Positions 19,053-27,255 are shown, numbered from the stretch's first letter. The stretch is 64,000 bases of DNA from Aquincola tertiaricarbonis (GCF_000969605.1 NZ_JZUE01000023.1:1-64000); one strand, 5' to 3'. The notes: generated by a model from the letters alone, not told the origin. Numbers and translations are program-made.

Positions 19053-20567
19053 ATGCCCCTCTTCCCGTTCGACAACAGCTACGCCCGCGACCTGCCCGGC
19101 TTCTACGTGCCCTGGAAGCCCGCCACCGTGCCGCAGCCGCGGCTGCTGTACCTCAACCTGCCGCTGGCCGACGAGCTGGGCCTGGACGGCGTGGCGCTGC
19201 AGGCCGAGGCCGCGGCGGTGTTCTCCGGCAACAGCGTGCCCGAGGGCGCGCAGCCCATCGCCCAGGCCTATGCCGGCCACCAGTTCGGCGGCTTCTCGCC
19301 ACAGCTGGGCGATGGCCGCGCGCTGCTGCTGGGCGAGGTGATCGACCGCCAGGGCCGGCGCCGCGACATCGCATTCAAGGGCTCGGGCCGCACGCCGTTC
19401 TCCCGCGGCGGCGACGGCAAGGCCGCGGTGGGCCCGATGCTGCGCGAGGTGCTGGTGGGCGAGGCCATGCATGCGCTGGGCATCGCCACCACCCGCGCGC
19501 TGGCCGTGGCCGCCACCGGCGAGACGGTGATGCGCGAGCTGCCGCTGCCCGGCGCGGTGCTCACGCGGGTGGCGGCCAGCCACCTGCGGGTGGGCACCTT
19601 CCAGTTCTATGCCGCGCGGGGCGAGCTGGACCGGGTGCGGCAGCTGGTGGACTACGCCGTGCAGCGGCACGACCCCGCCTTGGCCGCCGCGCCCGACCGC
19701 GCGCTGGGGCTGCTGCGCGCGGTGGCCGCGCGCCAGGCCGGGCTGATCGCGCAATGGATGAACGTGGGCTTCATCCACGGGGTGATGAACACCGACAACA
19801 TGACGCTGTCGGGCGAGACCATCGACTACGGCCCCTGCGCCTTCATGGAGGCCTATCACCCCGAGGCGGTGTTCAGCAGCATCGACCACGGCGGGCGTTA
19901 TGCCTATGCCAACCAGCCGCACATCGCCCGCTGGAACCTGGCGCGGCTGGCGGAAACACTGCTGCCGCTGATGGCCGAGCTGCATGGCGAGGGCGATCCG
20001 GCGATGCAGCGCGCGGTCGACGAGGCGATGGCGGTGATCGACGGCTTTCCGGCGCTGTACGAGGCGCAGCTGCTGGCCGGCCAGCGGGCCAAGCTGGGCC
20101 TGGCCGCGGCGGGCAGCACGGACGACACCGCCGACGCCGCGCTGGCCGCCGACTGGCTGGCGCTGCTGCAGCAGCAGGCGGTGGACTTCACCCTGGGCTG
20201 GCGCCGGCTGGCCGACGCGGCGGCCGGCGACGACGCCGCGCTGCGGGCGCTGTTCGCCGAGCCGGCGGCGCTGCAGCCCTGGCTTGCGCGCTGGCGCGAG
20301 CGCTGCGCGCAGGACGCGGCCCGCGGCGGTCCGGACAGCGCAGGCCGCGCGCAGGCCATGCGGCGCGCCAGCCCGTGGCTGATACCGCGCAACCACCAGG
20401 TGGAGGCAGCGCTCACCGCCGCTTCCAACAACGACGACCCCGGGCCCTTCAACCGCCTGCTGCAGGCACTGCAGCGGCCCTTCGACGAGGACCCGGCGCT
20501 GGCCGACTACGCGCAGCCGGCGCCGGCCGAGGTGACCGCGGGCTACCAGACCTACTGCGGGACCTGA
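19053..20567 (+). CDS. selO: Protein adenylyltransferase SelO (YdiU/UPF0061)
   Basis: This 504-residue pseudokinase-fold enzyme transfers AMP to Ser, Thr or Tyr of proteins and is linked to redox stress responses in E. coli. Diagnostic segments are present: AYAGHQFGGFSPQLGDGRA (about 70-88), FKGSGRTPFSRGGDGKAA (about 109-126) with the nucleotide-binding residues, and GVMNTDNM and IDYGPCAFME with the catalytic Asn and metal-binding Asp. The C-terminus ends in YCGT. The Cys corresponds to the position that is selenocysteine in animal SelO, and no in-frame TGA precedes the stop. The ATG at 19053 begins the conserved FPFDNSYARDLPGFY start. It overlaps the convergent kinase gene by 16 bases. Confidence 0.93.
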   Translation: MPLFPFDNSYARDLPGFYVPWKPATVPQPRLLYLNLPLADELGLDGVALQAEAAAVFSGNSVPEGAQPIAQAYAGHQFGGFSPQLGDGRALLLGEVIDRQGRRRDIAFKGSGRTPFSRGGDGKAAVGPMLREVLVGEAMHALGIATTRALAVAATGETVMRELPLPGAVLTRVAASHLRVGTFQFYAARGELDRVRQLVDYAVQRHDPALAAAPDRALGLLRAVAARQAGLIAQWMNVGFIHGVMNTDNMTLSGETIDYGPCAFMEAYHPEAVFSSIDHGGRYAYANQPHIARWNLARLAETLLPLMAELHGEGDPAMQRAVDEAMAVIDGFPALYEAQLLAGQRAKLGLAAAGSTDDTADAALAADWLALLQQQAVDFTLGWRRLADAAAGDDAALRALFAEPAALQPWLARWRERCAQDAARGGPDSAGRAQAMRRASPWLIPRNHQVEAALTAASNNDDPGPFNRLLQALQRPFDEDPALADYAQPAPAEVTAGYQTYCGT

Positions 20568-22546
20568 GGCGGCACGCCGGACGCCGCGGCCGCCGCCGGC
20601 AGCAGCGCCCCCAGGCTGCCGCGCAGGTCGTCCAGCAGCTGGGCCTTGGCCACCACCTCGGCCACGCCCGCGCGGCGCGCCTGCTGCAGCAGCGCCGCAT
20701 CCACGCTGCCCGAGCAGATCACCACCGGCAGGCCGGGCCGGGTGCGCTGCAGGGCCTCGGCCAGCGCCATGCCGGACATGGCCGGCATGTCCAGGTCGGT
20801 GATCAGCAGGTCGATGGCCGCTGCGGCATCGCCCGCCAGCTGCAGCGCCTCGGCCGGGGAGCTGACGCAATGCGGCCGGCAGCCGGCGCGTGCCAGCAGC
20901 CGGCCCATCAGCATCAGCAGCACCTCGTCGTCGTCCACGTACACCACCAGCGGCCCCGCGGCTGGCTCGGCCGCGGGCGGCGGCGTGGCCGCGGCCGGTG
21001 CGGCCGGCACCGCCTCCTCGCACAGCGGCAGCCGCAGCGTGAAGCAGGTGCCCTGGCCGGGCGTGCTGTCCACCTCGATGCGGCCGCCATGCGCGCCCAC
21101 GATGCCATGCACCACCGACAGGCCCAGCCCGGTGCCGCCGGCTGCGCCGCGGGTGGTGAAGAAGGGTTCGAACAGCCGCTGCTGCACTTGCGGGCTCATG
21201 CCCACGCCGTTGTCGGCCACCGAGAGCAGGGCGCAGCCGCTGGCCGCCTCGCTGTCCAGCCGCAGCGTGATGAGGCCGCCCGTGGCCGGCAGTGCCTGCC
21301 AGGCGTTGGTGCACAGGTTCATGAGCACCCGCTGCAGTTGCGACCGGTTGCCGCGCACGCACACCGGCTGGCCGCAAGCGTGCACGGCCAGGGTGGTGCC
21401 GGCGGGCAGGCTGGCGCGCACCAGACGGGCCGTCTCCTCCACCAGCGGGCCCAGCAGCAACGGTGCCAGCGGCGCCGGCTCGTCGCGGCTGAAGGCCAGG
21501 ATGTCCTGCGTCAGCGCCCGCGCCCGGCGTGCCGCCAGCGCGGCCTGCTCCAGCCCGGCCGCCGCGGGGGAGCCGGCCGGCAGCTGCTCGCGCGCCAGGC
21601 TCAGGTGGCCCTGCATCGCCGCCACCAGGTTGCTGAAGTCGTGCGCGATGCCGGCGGCGAAGGTGCCCACGGCCTGCATCTTCTGCGCCTGCAGCAGCTG
21701 CGCCTCGTGGGCGGCATGCTCGGCCTCCCGCTGGCGCTGGGCGGTGATGTCCTGCACCACGCCCGTCATGCGCATCGACTGCCCGCTGCCGTCGCGCTGC
21801 GGCCTGCCGCGGGCCTGCAGCCAGTGCAGCGTGCCGTCGGGCCAGCGCACGCGGAAGTCCACCCGGTAGTCCTCCCCGGTGGCCAGCGCGGTGGCAATGG
21901 CCTGCTGCACCCGCGGCGCGTCTTCCTCGTGCAGCAGGCCGATGAAGCGGGCGAAGTCCACCGGCGCCTCGGGCGCCAGGCCGAACATCTGGCGCGCGGT
22001 GGCCGACCACTCCAGGTCCTCGGTGTGGATGGACCAGTCCCAGGTGCCCAGCTGGCCAGCGGCCAGCGCCAGCGACAGCCGCTCGCCGTCGCGTTGCAGC
22101 GCCGCCTGCTCCGCGCGCTGCGGGGTCACGTCCCGCAGCAGGCCCAGCAGGCGCGGCGCGTCGCCGTCGGCGCCCAGCCAGTGCGCATGCTCCTCCACTT
22201 CGCGCGGGTGGCCGTCGCCGCCCAGCAGCCGCCAGGCCTGGTGCAGCGGCTGGCGGAGCGCCAGCGCGGCCCGGCGGGCCGCCTCGCTGCGCCCGGCATC
22301 CTCCGGATGCACGCGGCCGGCCCAGGGCCAGGGGCCGGCCGATGCCGGCGGCACGGGCCCGCCCAGCCAGGCGGCCAGGTCGCCGCCGAAGCGCGGCCGG
22401 TCCGGCGCCGCGGGGTCGATCTCGTAGACCACCGCGCCAGGCGCCGGCAGGCGGGCGCTGGTGGCCGGCAGGCAGGCGCCGGGGGCGCTCCGGCCCAGGA
22501 AGGCGGCGTAGTCGTCGCCGGGGTGCTCAGTGGCTGGATCCACCAT
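20552..22546 (-). CDS. Hybrid PAS sensor histidine kinase with receiver
   Basis: This 664-residue soluble sensor has two PAS-like regions (about 35-145 and 155-270, the second ending in VQDITAQR) and a HisKA domain with the H-box GIAHDFSNLV. The ATPase domain has VADNGVGM and GGTGLGLSVVHG. The C-terminal receiver has YVDDDE, LLITDLDMPAMSG and VICSGS. The usual HDFNN is HDFSN here, a mild variant that keeps the phospho-acceptor His. The receiver lacks the usual late Lys-Pro pair (VVAKAQLLDD), though a Lys is present. No cognate output gene is adjacent. The start at 22546 is the first ATG of the frame. Confidence 0.87.
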   Translation of the reverse strand: MVDPATEHPGDDYAAFLGRSAPGACLPATSARLPAPGAVVYEIDPAAPDRPRFGGDLAAWLGGPVPPASAGPWPWAGRVHPEDAGRSEAARRAALALRQPLHQAWRLLGGDGHPREVEEHAHWLGADGDAPRLLGLLRDVTPQRAEQAALQRDGERLSLALAAGQLGTWDWSIHTEDLEWSATARQMFGLAPEAPVDFARFIGLLHEEDAPRVQQAIATALATGEDYRVDFRVRWPDGTLHWLQARGRPQRDGSGQSMRMTGVVQDITAQRQREAEHAAHEAQLLQAQKMQAVGTFAAGIAHDFSNLVAAMQGHLSLAREQLPAGSPAAAGLEQAALAARRARALTQDILAFSRDEPAPLAPLLLGPLVEETARLVRASLPAGTTLAVHACGQPVCVRGNRSQLQRVLMNLCTNAWQALPATGGLITLRLDSEAASGCALLSVADNGVGMSPQVQQRLFEPFFTTRGAAGGTGLGLSVVHGIVGAHGGRIEVDSTPGQGTCFTLRLPLCEEAVPAAPAAATPPPAAEPAAGPLVVYVDDDEVLLMLMGRLLARAGCRPHCVSSPAEALQLAGDAAAAIDLLITDLDMPAMSGMALAEALQRTRPGLPVVICSGSVDAALLQQARRAGVAEVVAKAQLLDDLRGSLGALLPAAAAASGVPPQVPQ

Positions 22547-22639
22547 CGTGTGCCTTCGTTCTCGTGGCGCGGCTCGTTCAGCGGTTGCGTGGCAACCGGC
22601 GCGCCAGGGGCAGGGCGGCGGTGGGCCCCCAGCGCCGGC

Positions 22640-23770
22640 TCAGGTGCCGCCGGCCAGCCGGGCGCGTGGTGCGGGCGCCGGCTGCATCCAGCGCTGCACC
22701 GCGAGCGCAGCCAGCAGGCTCAGGGGCCAGCAGGCCAGCACCGCCGCAACATGCGCGCCAGGGTGGTCGGTCACGGCCACGGTGGTCTCGCACACCAGCA
22801 CCAGCAGCGGGTAGTGCAGCAGGAAGAAGGCATAGCTGGCGCCCGACAGCCGGGGCAGCGCGGCCAGCATGCCGGCCGGCAGCCGCACCGGGCCGTGGCG
22901 CAGCGCGTCGTCCAGCCGGGCCAGCAGGCACAGCGCCACCGCGGTGGCGCCGGCCACCGCGATGCGGCTGCGCCAGTCCAGCAGCAGCGCCAGCCCGGCC
23001 AGCGCCGCCACCGCACAGGCTGCCGGTGCGGGCTGCCAGCCCAGGCCGCGCCGCAGCAGGCAAGCCAGCATGCCCAGGCCGTAGGCGCCCGCGAAGTACA
23101 CGGCCCAGGCATCCAGCCCGGCATCGCGGTTCCAGTGCAGCAGCGAAGCCGCTGCCAGCCCGGCGGCCGCCAGGGTGAACGCCCGCAGCCGCGTGGCCGG
23201 TGCCAGCGGCAACGCCGCACAGCCCAGTGCCAGCAGCACCAGGCCGCCGTAGAGCTGCAGGTCGATGGCCACGTACCAGAAGCCGGCCGACAGGCCGTCG
23301 TGGCCCAGCAGGTCCTGCAGCAGCAGCAGGTTGGCCAGCGTGGCGGCAATGCTTGGGGTGGGCAGCGGCCGCTGCAGCGGGCCGGCGCTCAGCCAGGCCA
23401 GCACCGCCAGCATCGCCGCCGCGGCCAGCCAGTAGGTGGGCAGCAGCCGCCAGGCACGCTGGCGCACCAGGCGCCCGGCCTGCTGCGCCAACCCGCCCCG
23501 CGCGGCCGGCGCCGGCCCGCCCACGCGCGACAGCATCGACGCCGCGCCCAGGTAGCCGGCGATCACCAGGAACACCTGCACCGCCAGCCGGCCGTGCTCG
23601 GCCAGCCAGCCCAGCGGCCCGTCCAGCAACGGGCCCAGGTCGTCGGGCACCGGGCCGTACTGCACCAGGTGGTGGAACAGGATCAGGTGCGCGGCCAGCA
23701 CCTTGGCCAGGTCGATGGCAGGGCTGGCAGGCGCATGCACGAGCGCGGCGGGCGGAAGGCGGGAGGACAT
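22640..23770 (-). CDS. Acyltransferase 3 family membrane protein
   Basis: This 376-residue polytopic protein has about ten hydrophobic segments. It opens the conserved region with AIDLAKVLAAHLILFHHLVQYG, containing the catalytic-type His of the family. It continues with FLVIAGYLGAASMLSR and, near the end, GASYAFFLLHYPLLVLV. Acyltransferase-3 proteins add acetyl or other acyl groups to exopolysaccharide, O-antigen or peptidoglycan sugars. No polysaccharide genes lie beside it. An ATG at 23863 would add 31 residues encoded partly by a hairpin-forming sequence and unlike the family; the ATG at 23770 is preferred. It is 93 bases upstream of the kinase gene on the same strand. Confidence 0.82.
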   Translation of the reverse strand: MSSRLPPAALVHAPASPAIDLAKVLAAHLILFHHLVQYGPVPDDLGPLLDGPLGWLAEHGRLAVQVFLVIAGYLGAASMLSRVGGPAPAARGGLAQQAGRLVRQRAWRLLPTYWLAAAAMLAVLAWLSAGPLQRPLPTPSIAATLANLLLLQDLLGHDGLSAGFWYVAIDLQLYGGLVLLALGCAALPLAPATRLRAFTLAAAGLAAASLLHWNRDAGLDAWAVYFAGAYGLGMLACLLRRGLGWQPAPAACAVAALAGLALLLDWRSRIAVAGATAVALCLLARLDDALRHGPVRLPAGMLAALPRLSGASYAFFLLHYPLLVLVCETTVAVTDHPGAHVAAVLACWPLSLLAALAVQRWMQPAPAPRARLAGGT

Positions 23771-23827
23771 GGAGCCAAGGGGCACGGGGGGCCCGCGCAG
23801 TGTAGGTGGGGCCCGGTCCTGTGCCGG

Positions 23828-23858
23828 CTTGCCACTGCGATTTCTCGCATCTGGCAAG
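23828..23858. promoter_or_regulatory. Long two-tier hairpin upstream of the acyltransferase/PEP-CTERM genes
   Basis: CTTGCCA pairs with TGGCAAG. Inside it, TGCGA pairs with TCGCA around a TTTC tetraloop, with a small asymmetric internal loop (C opposite TC). It lies in the 224-base divergent region before the acyltransferase and PEP-CTERM genes. There is no T-tail, so a regulatory or processing role is as likely as termination. Confidence 0.5.
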
Positions 23859-23899
23859 TCCATGAAAAGCTATTTCTGATACATCCCTGGAATACCCTT

Positions 23900-23973
23900 C
23901 CCCTGCAAACAGGGGGCTGGTTTCACTGGTTTGCACTCGATTACCTACTCTCAGGCGGCTGGCAATTCGCCAG
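23900..23973. promoter_or_regulatory. Two inverted repeats upstream of the PEP-CTERM gene
   Basis: CCCCTG-CAAA-CAGGGG (23900-23915) and CTGGC-AATTC-GCCAG (23959-23973) sit 79 and 21 bases before the ATG at 23995. The stretch is visibly richer in A/T than the rest of the window. I looked for a sigma-54 -24/-12 pair, as used by some PEP-CTERM genes, and did not find one with correct spacing. The second repeat is well placed to be an operator. Confidence 0.4.
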
Positions 23974-23994
23974 ACATATTCCAAAGAGAGACAC

Positions 23995-24975
23995 ATGAGA
24001 AGTAATCGCGCCTCCCAGATATTCGCCCGCAGCGCCCTGGCCTCCGCCCTGGCGCTGCTTTCCGCCTTGCCCGTCACCGCGGCGGAATCCATCCTGTTCA
24101 TCGGCAACAGCTTCACCTACGGTGACCGCGCGCCCAGCGTGCGGGGTTTCCGCACCGACACGGTGACCGACCTGCGCGGCACCAACATCGGCGGCGTGCC
24201 GGCGCTGTTCAAGTCCTTCACCCAGCAGGTCGGCCTGCAGTACGACGTGTTCCTGGAAACCCAGCCCGGCAGCGGCCTGGACTACCACTACAACAACCAG
24301 CTCAACCTCATCAACCGCGCCTGGGACAACGTGGTGATGCACGGCCAGAGCAACCTCAACTTCAATGCGCCCAACAACCCCGCGCTGATCAGCCAGTACA
24401 CCGGCCTGCTGGGCAATGTGTTCCAGGCGCAGAACGCCAACGTGGACATCAGCCTGACGGCCACCTGGTCGCGCGCCGACCTGACCTACCAGACGTCCAG
24501 CCCGTGGCTGGGCGCGCCCATCACGCAAATGGGCATCGACGTGTACAAGGGCTATCAGGTGGCTGCCGCCAACAATCCCAGCATCGTCAGCCGCATCAAT
24601 CCAGTGGGCCTGGCCTGGAATGCCGCCTTCGCCGCCGGCGTGGCCGACACCAATCCCTATGACGGCATCACCACCGGCCAGCTGAACCTGTGGGCGGACG
24701 ACAGTTACCACGCCAGCGCCTACGGCTATTACCTGCATGCGCTGGTGGTATTCGGCATGGAAACCGGCTTCGATCCGCGCAAGCTGGGCGGGCGCGAAAG
24801 CGCGGCGGTGGAGCTGGGTTTCACCGCGAGCGAGGCCTTCGCCCTGCAGAGCCTGGCCTACAACACCATCAGCGCGGTGCCCGAGCCTGGCACCTGGGCC
24901 ACCATGGGCCTGGGCCTGGGCGCCATCGGCTGGCTGGGTGCCCGCCGCCGCAAGGCTGCGGCAGCCGCCGCCTGA
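23995..24975 (+). CDS. PEP-CTERM exported protein with SGNH-hydrolase-like start
   Basis: This 326-residue protein has a signal peptide ending near VTAAES (about 29-31). The mature N-terminus SILFIGNSFTYGDRAP matches block I of SGNH/GDSL-type esterases (GNSFT, catalytic Ser). Near residue 240, DDSYHASAYGYYLHAL contains a D-x-x-H arrangement like the block V catalytic pair. The C-terminus is a PEP-CTERM signal: VPEPGTW (about 295), a hydrophobic segment and the Arg cluster GARRRK. PEP-CTERM proteins are processed by exosortase and often end up at the surface or in extracellular polysaccharide. The ATG at 23995 follows AAAGAGAGAC. It stands alone, between the inverted repeats and a strong terminator. 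Esterase activity is inferred from two motifs. Confidence 0.85.
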   Translation: MRSNRASQIFARSALASALALLSALPVTAAESILFIGNSFTYGDRAPSVRGFRTDTVTDLRGTNIGGVPALFKSFTQQVGLQYDVFLETQPGSGLDYHYNNQLNLINRAWDNVVMHGQSNLNFNAPNNPALISQYTGLLGNVFQAQNANVDISLTATWSRADLTYQTSSPWLGAPITQMGIDVYKGYQVAAANNPSIVSRINPVGLAWNAAFAAGVADTNPYDGITTGQLNLWADDSYHASAYGYYLHALVVFGMETGFDPRKLGGRESAAVELGFTASEAFALQSLAYNTISAVPEPGTWATMGLGLGAIGWLGARRRKAAAAAA

Positions 24976-24993
24976 CGCGTTTTCCGCCAAAAA

Positions 24994-25016
24994 AAAACGG
25001 GCCAGGGGCCCGTTTT
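24994..25016. terminator. Intrinsic terminator after the PEP-CTERM gene
   Basis: A perfect stem AAAACGGGCC / GGCCCGTTTT with loop AGG is preceded by an A-run and followed by T residues, 18 bases after the stop at 24975. It can work in both directions. The next 200 bases (25017-25216) hold no gene or other signal that I recognise. Confidence 0.9.
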
Positions 25017-25216
25017 GAAAGCACATGAACTGTGCCAGGAGGAGACAACACAAAGAACACTTGCGATGGGATGAACTGTAGAAGTGGTCGGCGTGCCGTG
25101 AAAGCGGCCGCCTTCCATGCGCGCTGTCCGGCTGGCGCCCGGGGGGTGTCGGCCACTTTCCTACTTCGCTTGCTGCAGGGCAGCAATTCCGGGCCGATCC
25201 GTCGTACGCTGTGGCC

Positions 25217-25522
25217 ATGGGCACTGCAGGACGCTCGGCGCTGGAAATGGGCATGCAAACCGTGGAAGCGGCGCTGCGGTCCCACCTGCGCAGTGCCCGC
25301 GCCTGCGACCGCTCGCAGGAACTGGTGCTGGCCTGGATCGCCAGCCATGCCCCGACCCCCGGGCGGCACATCGGCGCCTTCAAGATCTGCGTGCGTTCAG
25401 CCGGCCACAGCGTGGTGGCGCTGCTCACGCGCGAGCAGCTCGAAGGCTGTGCCGACGGTGTGGTGCATCCGGACGTGATCGGCCTGATCCGCGAATGCAT
25501 CATCGCCCTGCGCGGGCGCTGA
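25217..25522 (+). CDS. Small hypothetical protein
   Basis: This is a 101-residue soluble protein from the ATG at 25217; a GTG at 25211 and an ATG at 25250 are other possible starts. It contains a helix-forming middle part (TVEAALRSHLRSARACDRSQELVLAWI) and a conserved-looking end (VALLTREQLEGCADG, VIGLIRECIIAL). I do not recognise a family. It has normal codon use for the region and converges with the next gene 12 bases away. It is a plausible real gene but not proven. Confidence 0.5.
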   Translation: MGTAGRSALEMGMQTVEAALRSHLRSARACDRSQELVLAWIASHAPTPGRHIGAFKICVRSAGHSVVALLTREQLEGCADGVVHPDVIGLIRECIIALRGR

Positions 25523-25534
25523 AGCGGCGCAGCT

Positions 25535-26176
25535 TCAGCCGGCCAGGGCGTCCGCCGGCACCACCTGCACGCCGGGCGCGGGCTGCAGCGCCGACCGCAG
25601 CAACGCGCGGGCAATCGCCGGCGCCGGGCTGATGCGCCAGGCCCGGGGCAGCAGCGGCCCCAGCAGGCCCAGCACCTGCTGCGACAAGCGCTCGGCCGGC
25701 CGCGACTCGGTGCGCGCACCGCCGATCAGCCCCGGCCGCACCAGCGTCAGCGAGGCGAAGCCCAGCGCCTTCAGGTCGCGTTCCACCTCGCCCTTGACGC
25801 GGTTGTAGAACAGCCGCGAGCCGGCATCGGCCCCGGTGGCCGACGTGAGCACGAAGGCCGGCGTGCCATGGCGGCGGGCCAGCTGCGCGGCCTGCAGCAC
25901 ATGTCCGTGGTCCACCTGGCGGAAGGCTTCGCGGCTGCCCGCCGCCTTCAGCGTGGTGCCCAGGGTGCAGACCACCGCATCGGCGCGCCACCAGTCGGCG
26001 TCCTCGGGCAGGCGCTGGTAGTCCACCACCGGGCACAGCAGCCGTGGCGGCTGCACCGGCAGCGCCCCGGCCCGGCGCACCGGCGCGGTGACCTGCCGAA
26101 CCCGTGCATCGGCCAGCGCCTGTTCCAGCAGCAGCCGGCCGACCAGGCCGGTGGCGCCGAGCAGCAGCAGCTTCAT
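25535..26176 (-). CDS. NAD(P)H-binding short-chain-type protein (HTATIP2/YwnB-like)
   Basis: This 213-residue protein has an N-terminal Rossmann motif (LLLGATGLVGRLLLEQ, about 3-18) and a DAVVCTLGTTLKAAGSREAFRQVD segment. The later FVLTSATGADAGSRLFYNRVKGEVE holds the Tyr-x-x-x-Lys pair, as in atypical SDR proteins. A downstream LVRPGLIGG motif completes the pattern of the HTATIP2-like subfamily. Such proteins bind NAD(P)H; most bacterial members have no assigned substrate. The TerB-like gene stops 12 bases upstream on the same strand, so the two probably form a small operon. Confidence 0.82.
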   Translation of the reverse strand: MKLLLLGATGLVGRLLLEQALADARVRQVTAPVRRAGALPVQPPRLLCPVVDYQRLPEDADWWRADAVVCTLGTTLKAAGSREAFRQVDHGHVLQAAQLARRHGTPAFVLTSATGADAGSRLFYNRVKGEVERDLKALGFASLTLVRPGLIGGARTESRPAERLSQQVLGLLGPLLPRAWRISPAPAIARALLRSALQPAPGVQVVPADALAG

Positions 26177-26188
26177 CGGCGCCGCCCC

Positions 26189-26626
26189 TCAGCCCTGGCG
26201 GTCGTGCAGGATGGCATGCGACACCTGGTCGTCGGTGATGCCCCAGCGCAGCAGGGCATGGCGGTACACCCGGCGCTCGGTGGCGCAGATGGCGCCGTCG
26301 GCCGTCATCACCGCCGCGGCCAGTCGGCACACCAGCAGCCGCTGCTGCGGCGACGTCACCGCATCCACCACGCTGAACAGCTGGGCCAGCGCCTGCGGCT
26401 TCAGCCACGACCGGTCCACCTGCCCGTTGTCCAGCGCCTGCACGCATTGCGCAGCCAGGGCCAGGAAGTCGTCGCGGCCGATGCCCAGGCGCTGGAAGGC
26501 CGCCAGCCGGTCCAGCACCTCGATCTCCTTCGGATCGACACGGCCGTTGGCGGCCACCACCAGGGCCAGCACATGGGCCGCGGGCGGCGCGGGCGTTGCG
26601 GTGTGGACGGCAGCAAGCAGGGTCAT
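26189..26626 (-). CDS. TerB-like helical protein
   Basis: This 145-residue protein is all-helical in appearance, with a repeated pattern of acidic loops: VVAANGRVDPKEIEVL (about 23-38) and AAAVMTADGAICATERRVY (about 110-128). This two-loop form is characteristic of the TerB (tellurite-resistance/DUF533-like) fold, which binds metal ions between helices. TerB-type domains occur in membrane-stress and defence complexes, but isolated copies like this one have no known role. I chose the ATG at 26626 because the upstream extension to 26704 is rich in Pro/Ala and not domain-like. It precedes the NAD(P)H-binding gene on the same strand. Confidence 0.7.
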   Translation of the reverse strand: MTLLAAVHTATPAPPAAHVLALVVAANGRVDPKEIEVLDRLAAFQRLGIGRDDFLALAAQCVQALDNGQVDRSWLKPQALAQLFSVVDAVTSPQQRLLVCRLAAAVMTADGAICATERRVYRHALLRWGITDDQVSHAILHDRQG

Positions 26627-26746
26627 GGCGTGGCCTGGAAGTGGAAGGGCGCCGGCCACTCTAGCGGCGAACCCGCCGGCCGCGGCCGGCTTCGGCCGAT
26701 GCATCCCTCAGGCAAAACCGAAGGGTGGGCGCGCGGCGCGCGCCGG

Positions 26747-27070
26747 TCAGCAGCCGCAGGCGGGCGTGGGCTCCACCGCGCAGGCCTGGCCCTGGCAGCA
26801 GTTGTCGGTGAGGAAGCCCAGCACATCGTTCATGTGCTCGTACACCGCGCGGTAGACCAGGAAGCGGCTGGACCGCTCGGTGGCCACCAGGCCGGCGCCG
26901 GCCAGCTCCTTCAGGTGGAAGGACAGCGTGGTGGCCGGAATGCCCAGCGCCTCCTGCATCACCCCGGGCGTGAGGCCGCGTGCGCCGGCGATGACCAGCG
27001 CCCGGAACACCCGCAGCCGCACCGGATGCGCCAGCGCCGCCAGCGACTTGACCACCAGTTCTTCATCCAT
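26747..27070 (-). CDS. ArsR/SmtB-family repressor with C-terminal cysteines
   Basis: This 107-residue winged-helix repressor has the HTH region LAHPVRLRVFRALVIAG and LTPGVMQEALGIPATTLSFHLKEL (about 13-56) and a wing ending in RFLVYRAVYE. The canonical alpha-3 metal motif (CxCxxC) is absent. Five cysteines cluster at the C-terminus instead (91, 92, 97, 105, 107). The CC-x4-C arrangement resembles the As(III) site of Acidithiobacillus ferrooxidans ArsR (Cys95, Cys96, Cys102). It therefore probably senses As(III) or another soft metal. No arsenic transporter or reductase gene is in the window, so its target is unclear. Start at 27070. Confidence 0.88.
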   Translation of the reverse strand: MDEELVVKSLAALAHPVRLRVFRALVIAGARGLTPGVMQEALGIPATTLSFHLKELAGAGLVATERSSRFLVYRAVYEHMNDVLGFLTDNCCQGQACAVEPTPACGC

Positions 27071-27131
27071 GCGGCGACGATACCAGGAGAGTGGAAATGT
27101 GCGTGGCGAGCCCGCCGCGAAAGCGATGGGC

Positions 27132-27206
27132 TGGTGCCCCCGGCAGGAATCGAACCTGCATCTGAGACTTAGGAGGTCCCCGTTCTATCCATTGAACTAC
27201 GGCGGC
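27132..27206 (-). tRNA. tRNA-Arg (anticodon CCU)
   Basis: Read on the minus strand, the 75 bases fold as a cloverleaf: acceptor GCCGCCG, U8-A9, D-arm starting GUUC, anticodon stem GGGAC/GUCUC around loop CUCCUAA, T-arm GCAGG-UUCGAUU-CCUGC, and an encoded CCA end (27132-27134). The anticodon CCU reads AGG. The acceptor stem has one G-G opposition at position 4:69; the other six pairs are Watson-Crick. A TAGAAT box (27222-27227) lies at promoter distance upstream, with no clear -35. It follows tamB on the same strand. Confidence 0.93.
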
Positions 27207-27255
27207 GGCGCAAGGCAGCGGATTCTAGTGGCTCGGCCTGGTGTTCCCCGTCACG

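Noticed and set aside
20400-20567. A selenocysteine codon in SelO
   Set aside because: The C-terminal position is an ordinary Cys codon (YCGT) and there is no in-frame TGA before the true stop.
23771-23863. Earlier start for the acyltransferase
   Set aside because: The added 31 residues lack a membrane or family pattern, are partly encoded by a hairpin, and have no ribosome site.
23864-23994. A sigma-54 promoter for the PEP-CTERM gene
   Set aside because: TGG...TTTGCA pairs exist, but the distance between the GG and GC elements is wrong (12 or more instead of 10 bases).
18992-23998. A 1668-codon open frame on the + strand across selO, a kinase and the acyltransferase
   Set aside because: It is an antisense/out-of-frame opening caused by very high GC content. 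Its product is Arg/Ala/Gly-rich with no domain, and well-supported genes occupy the region.
25032-25478. A 148-codon + strand frame overlapping the small hypothetical gene
   Set aside because: Composition is Arg/Trp/Cys-rich and frame-shifted relative to the better candidate at 25217-25522.
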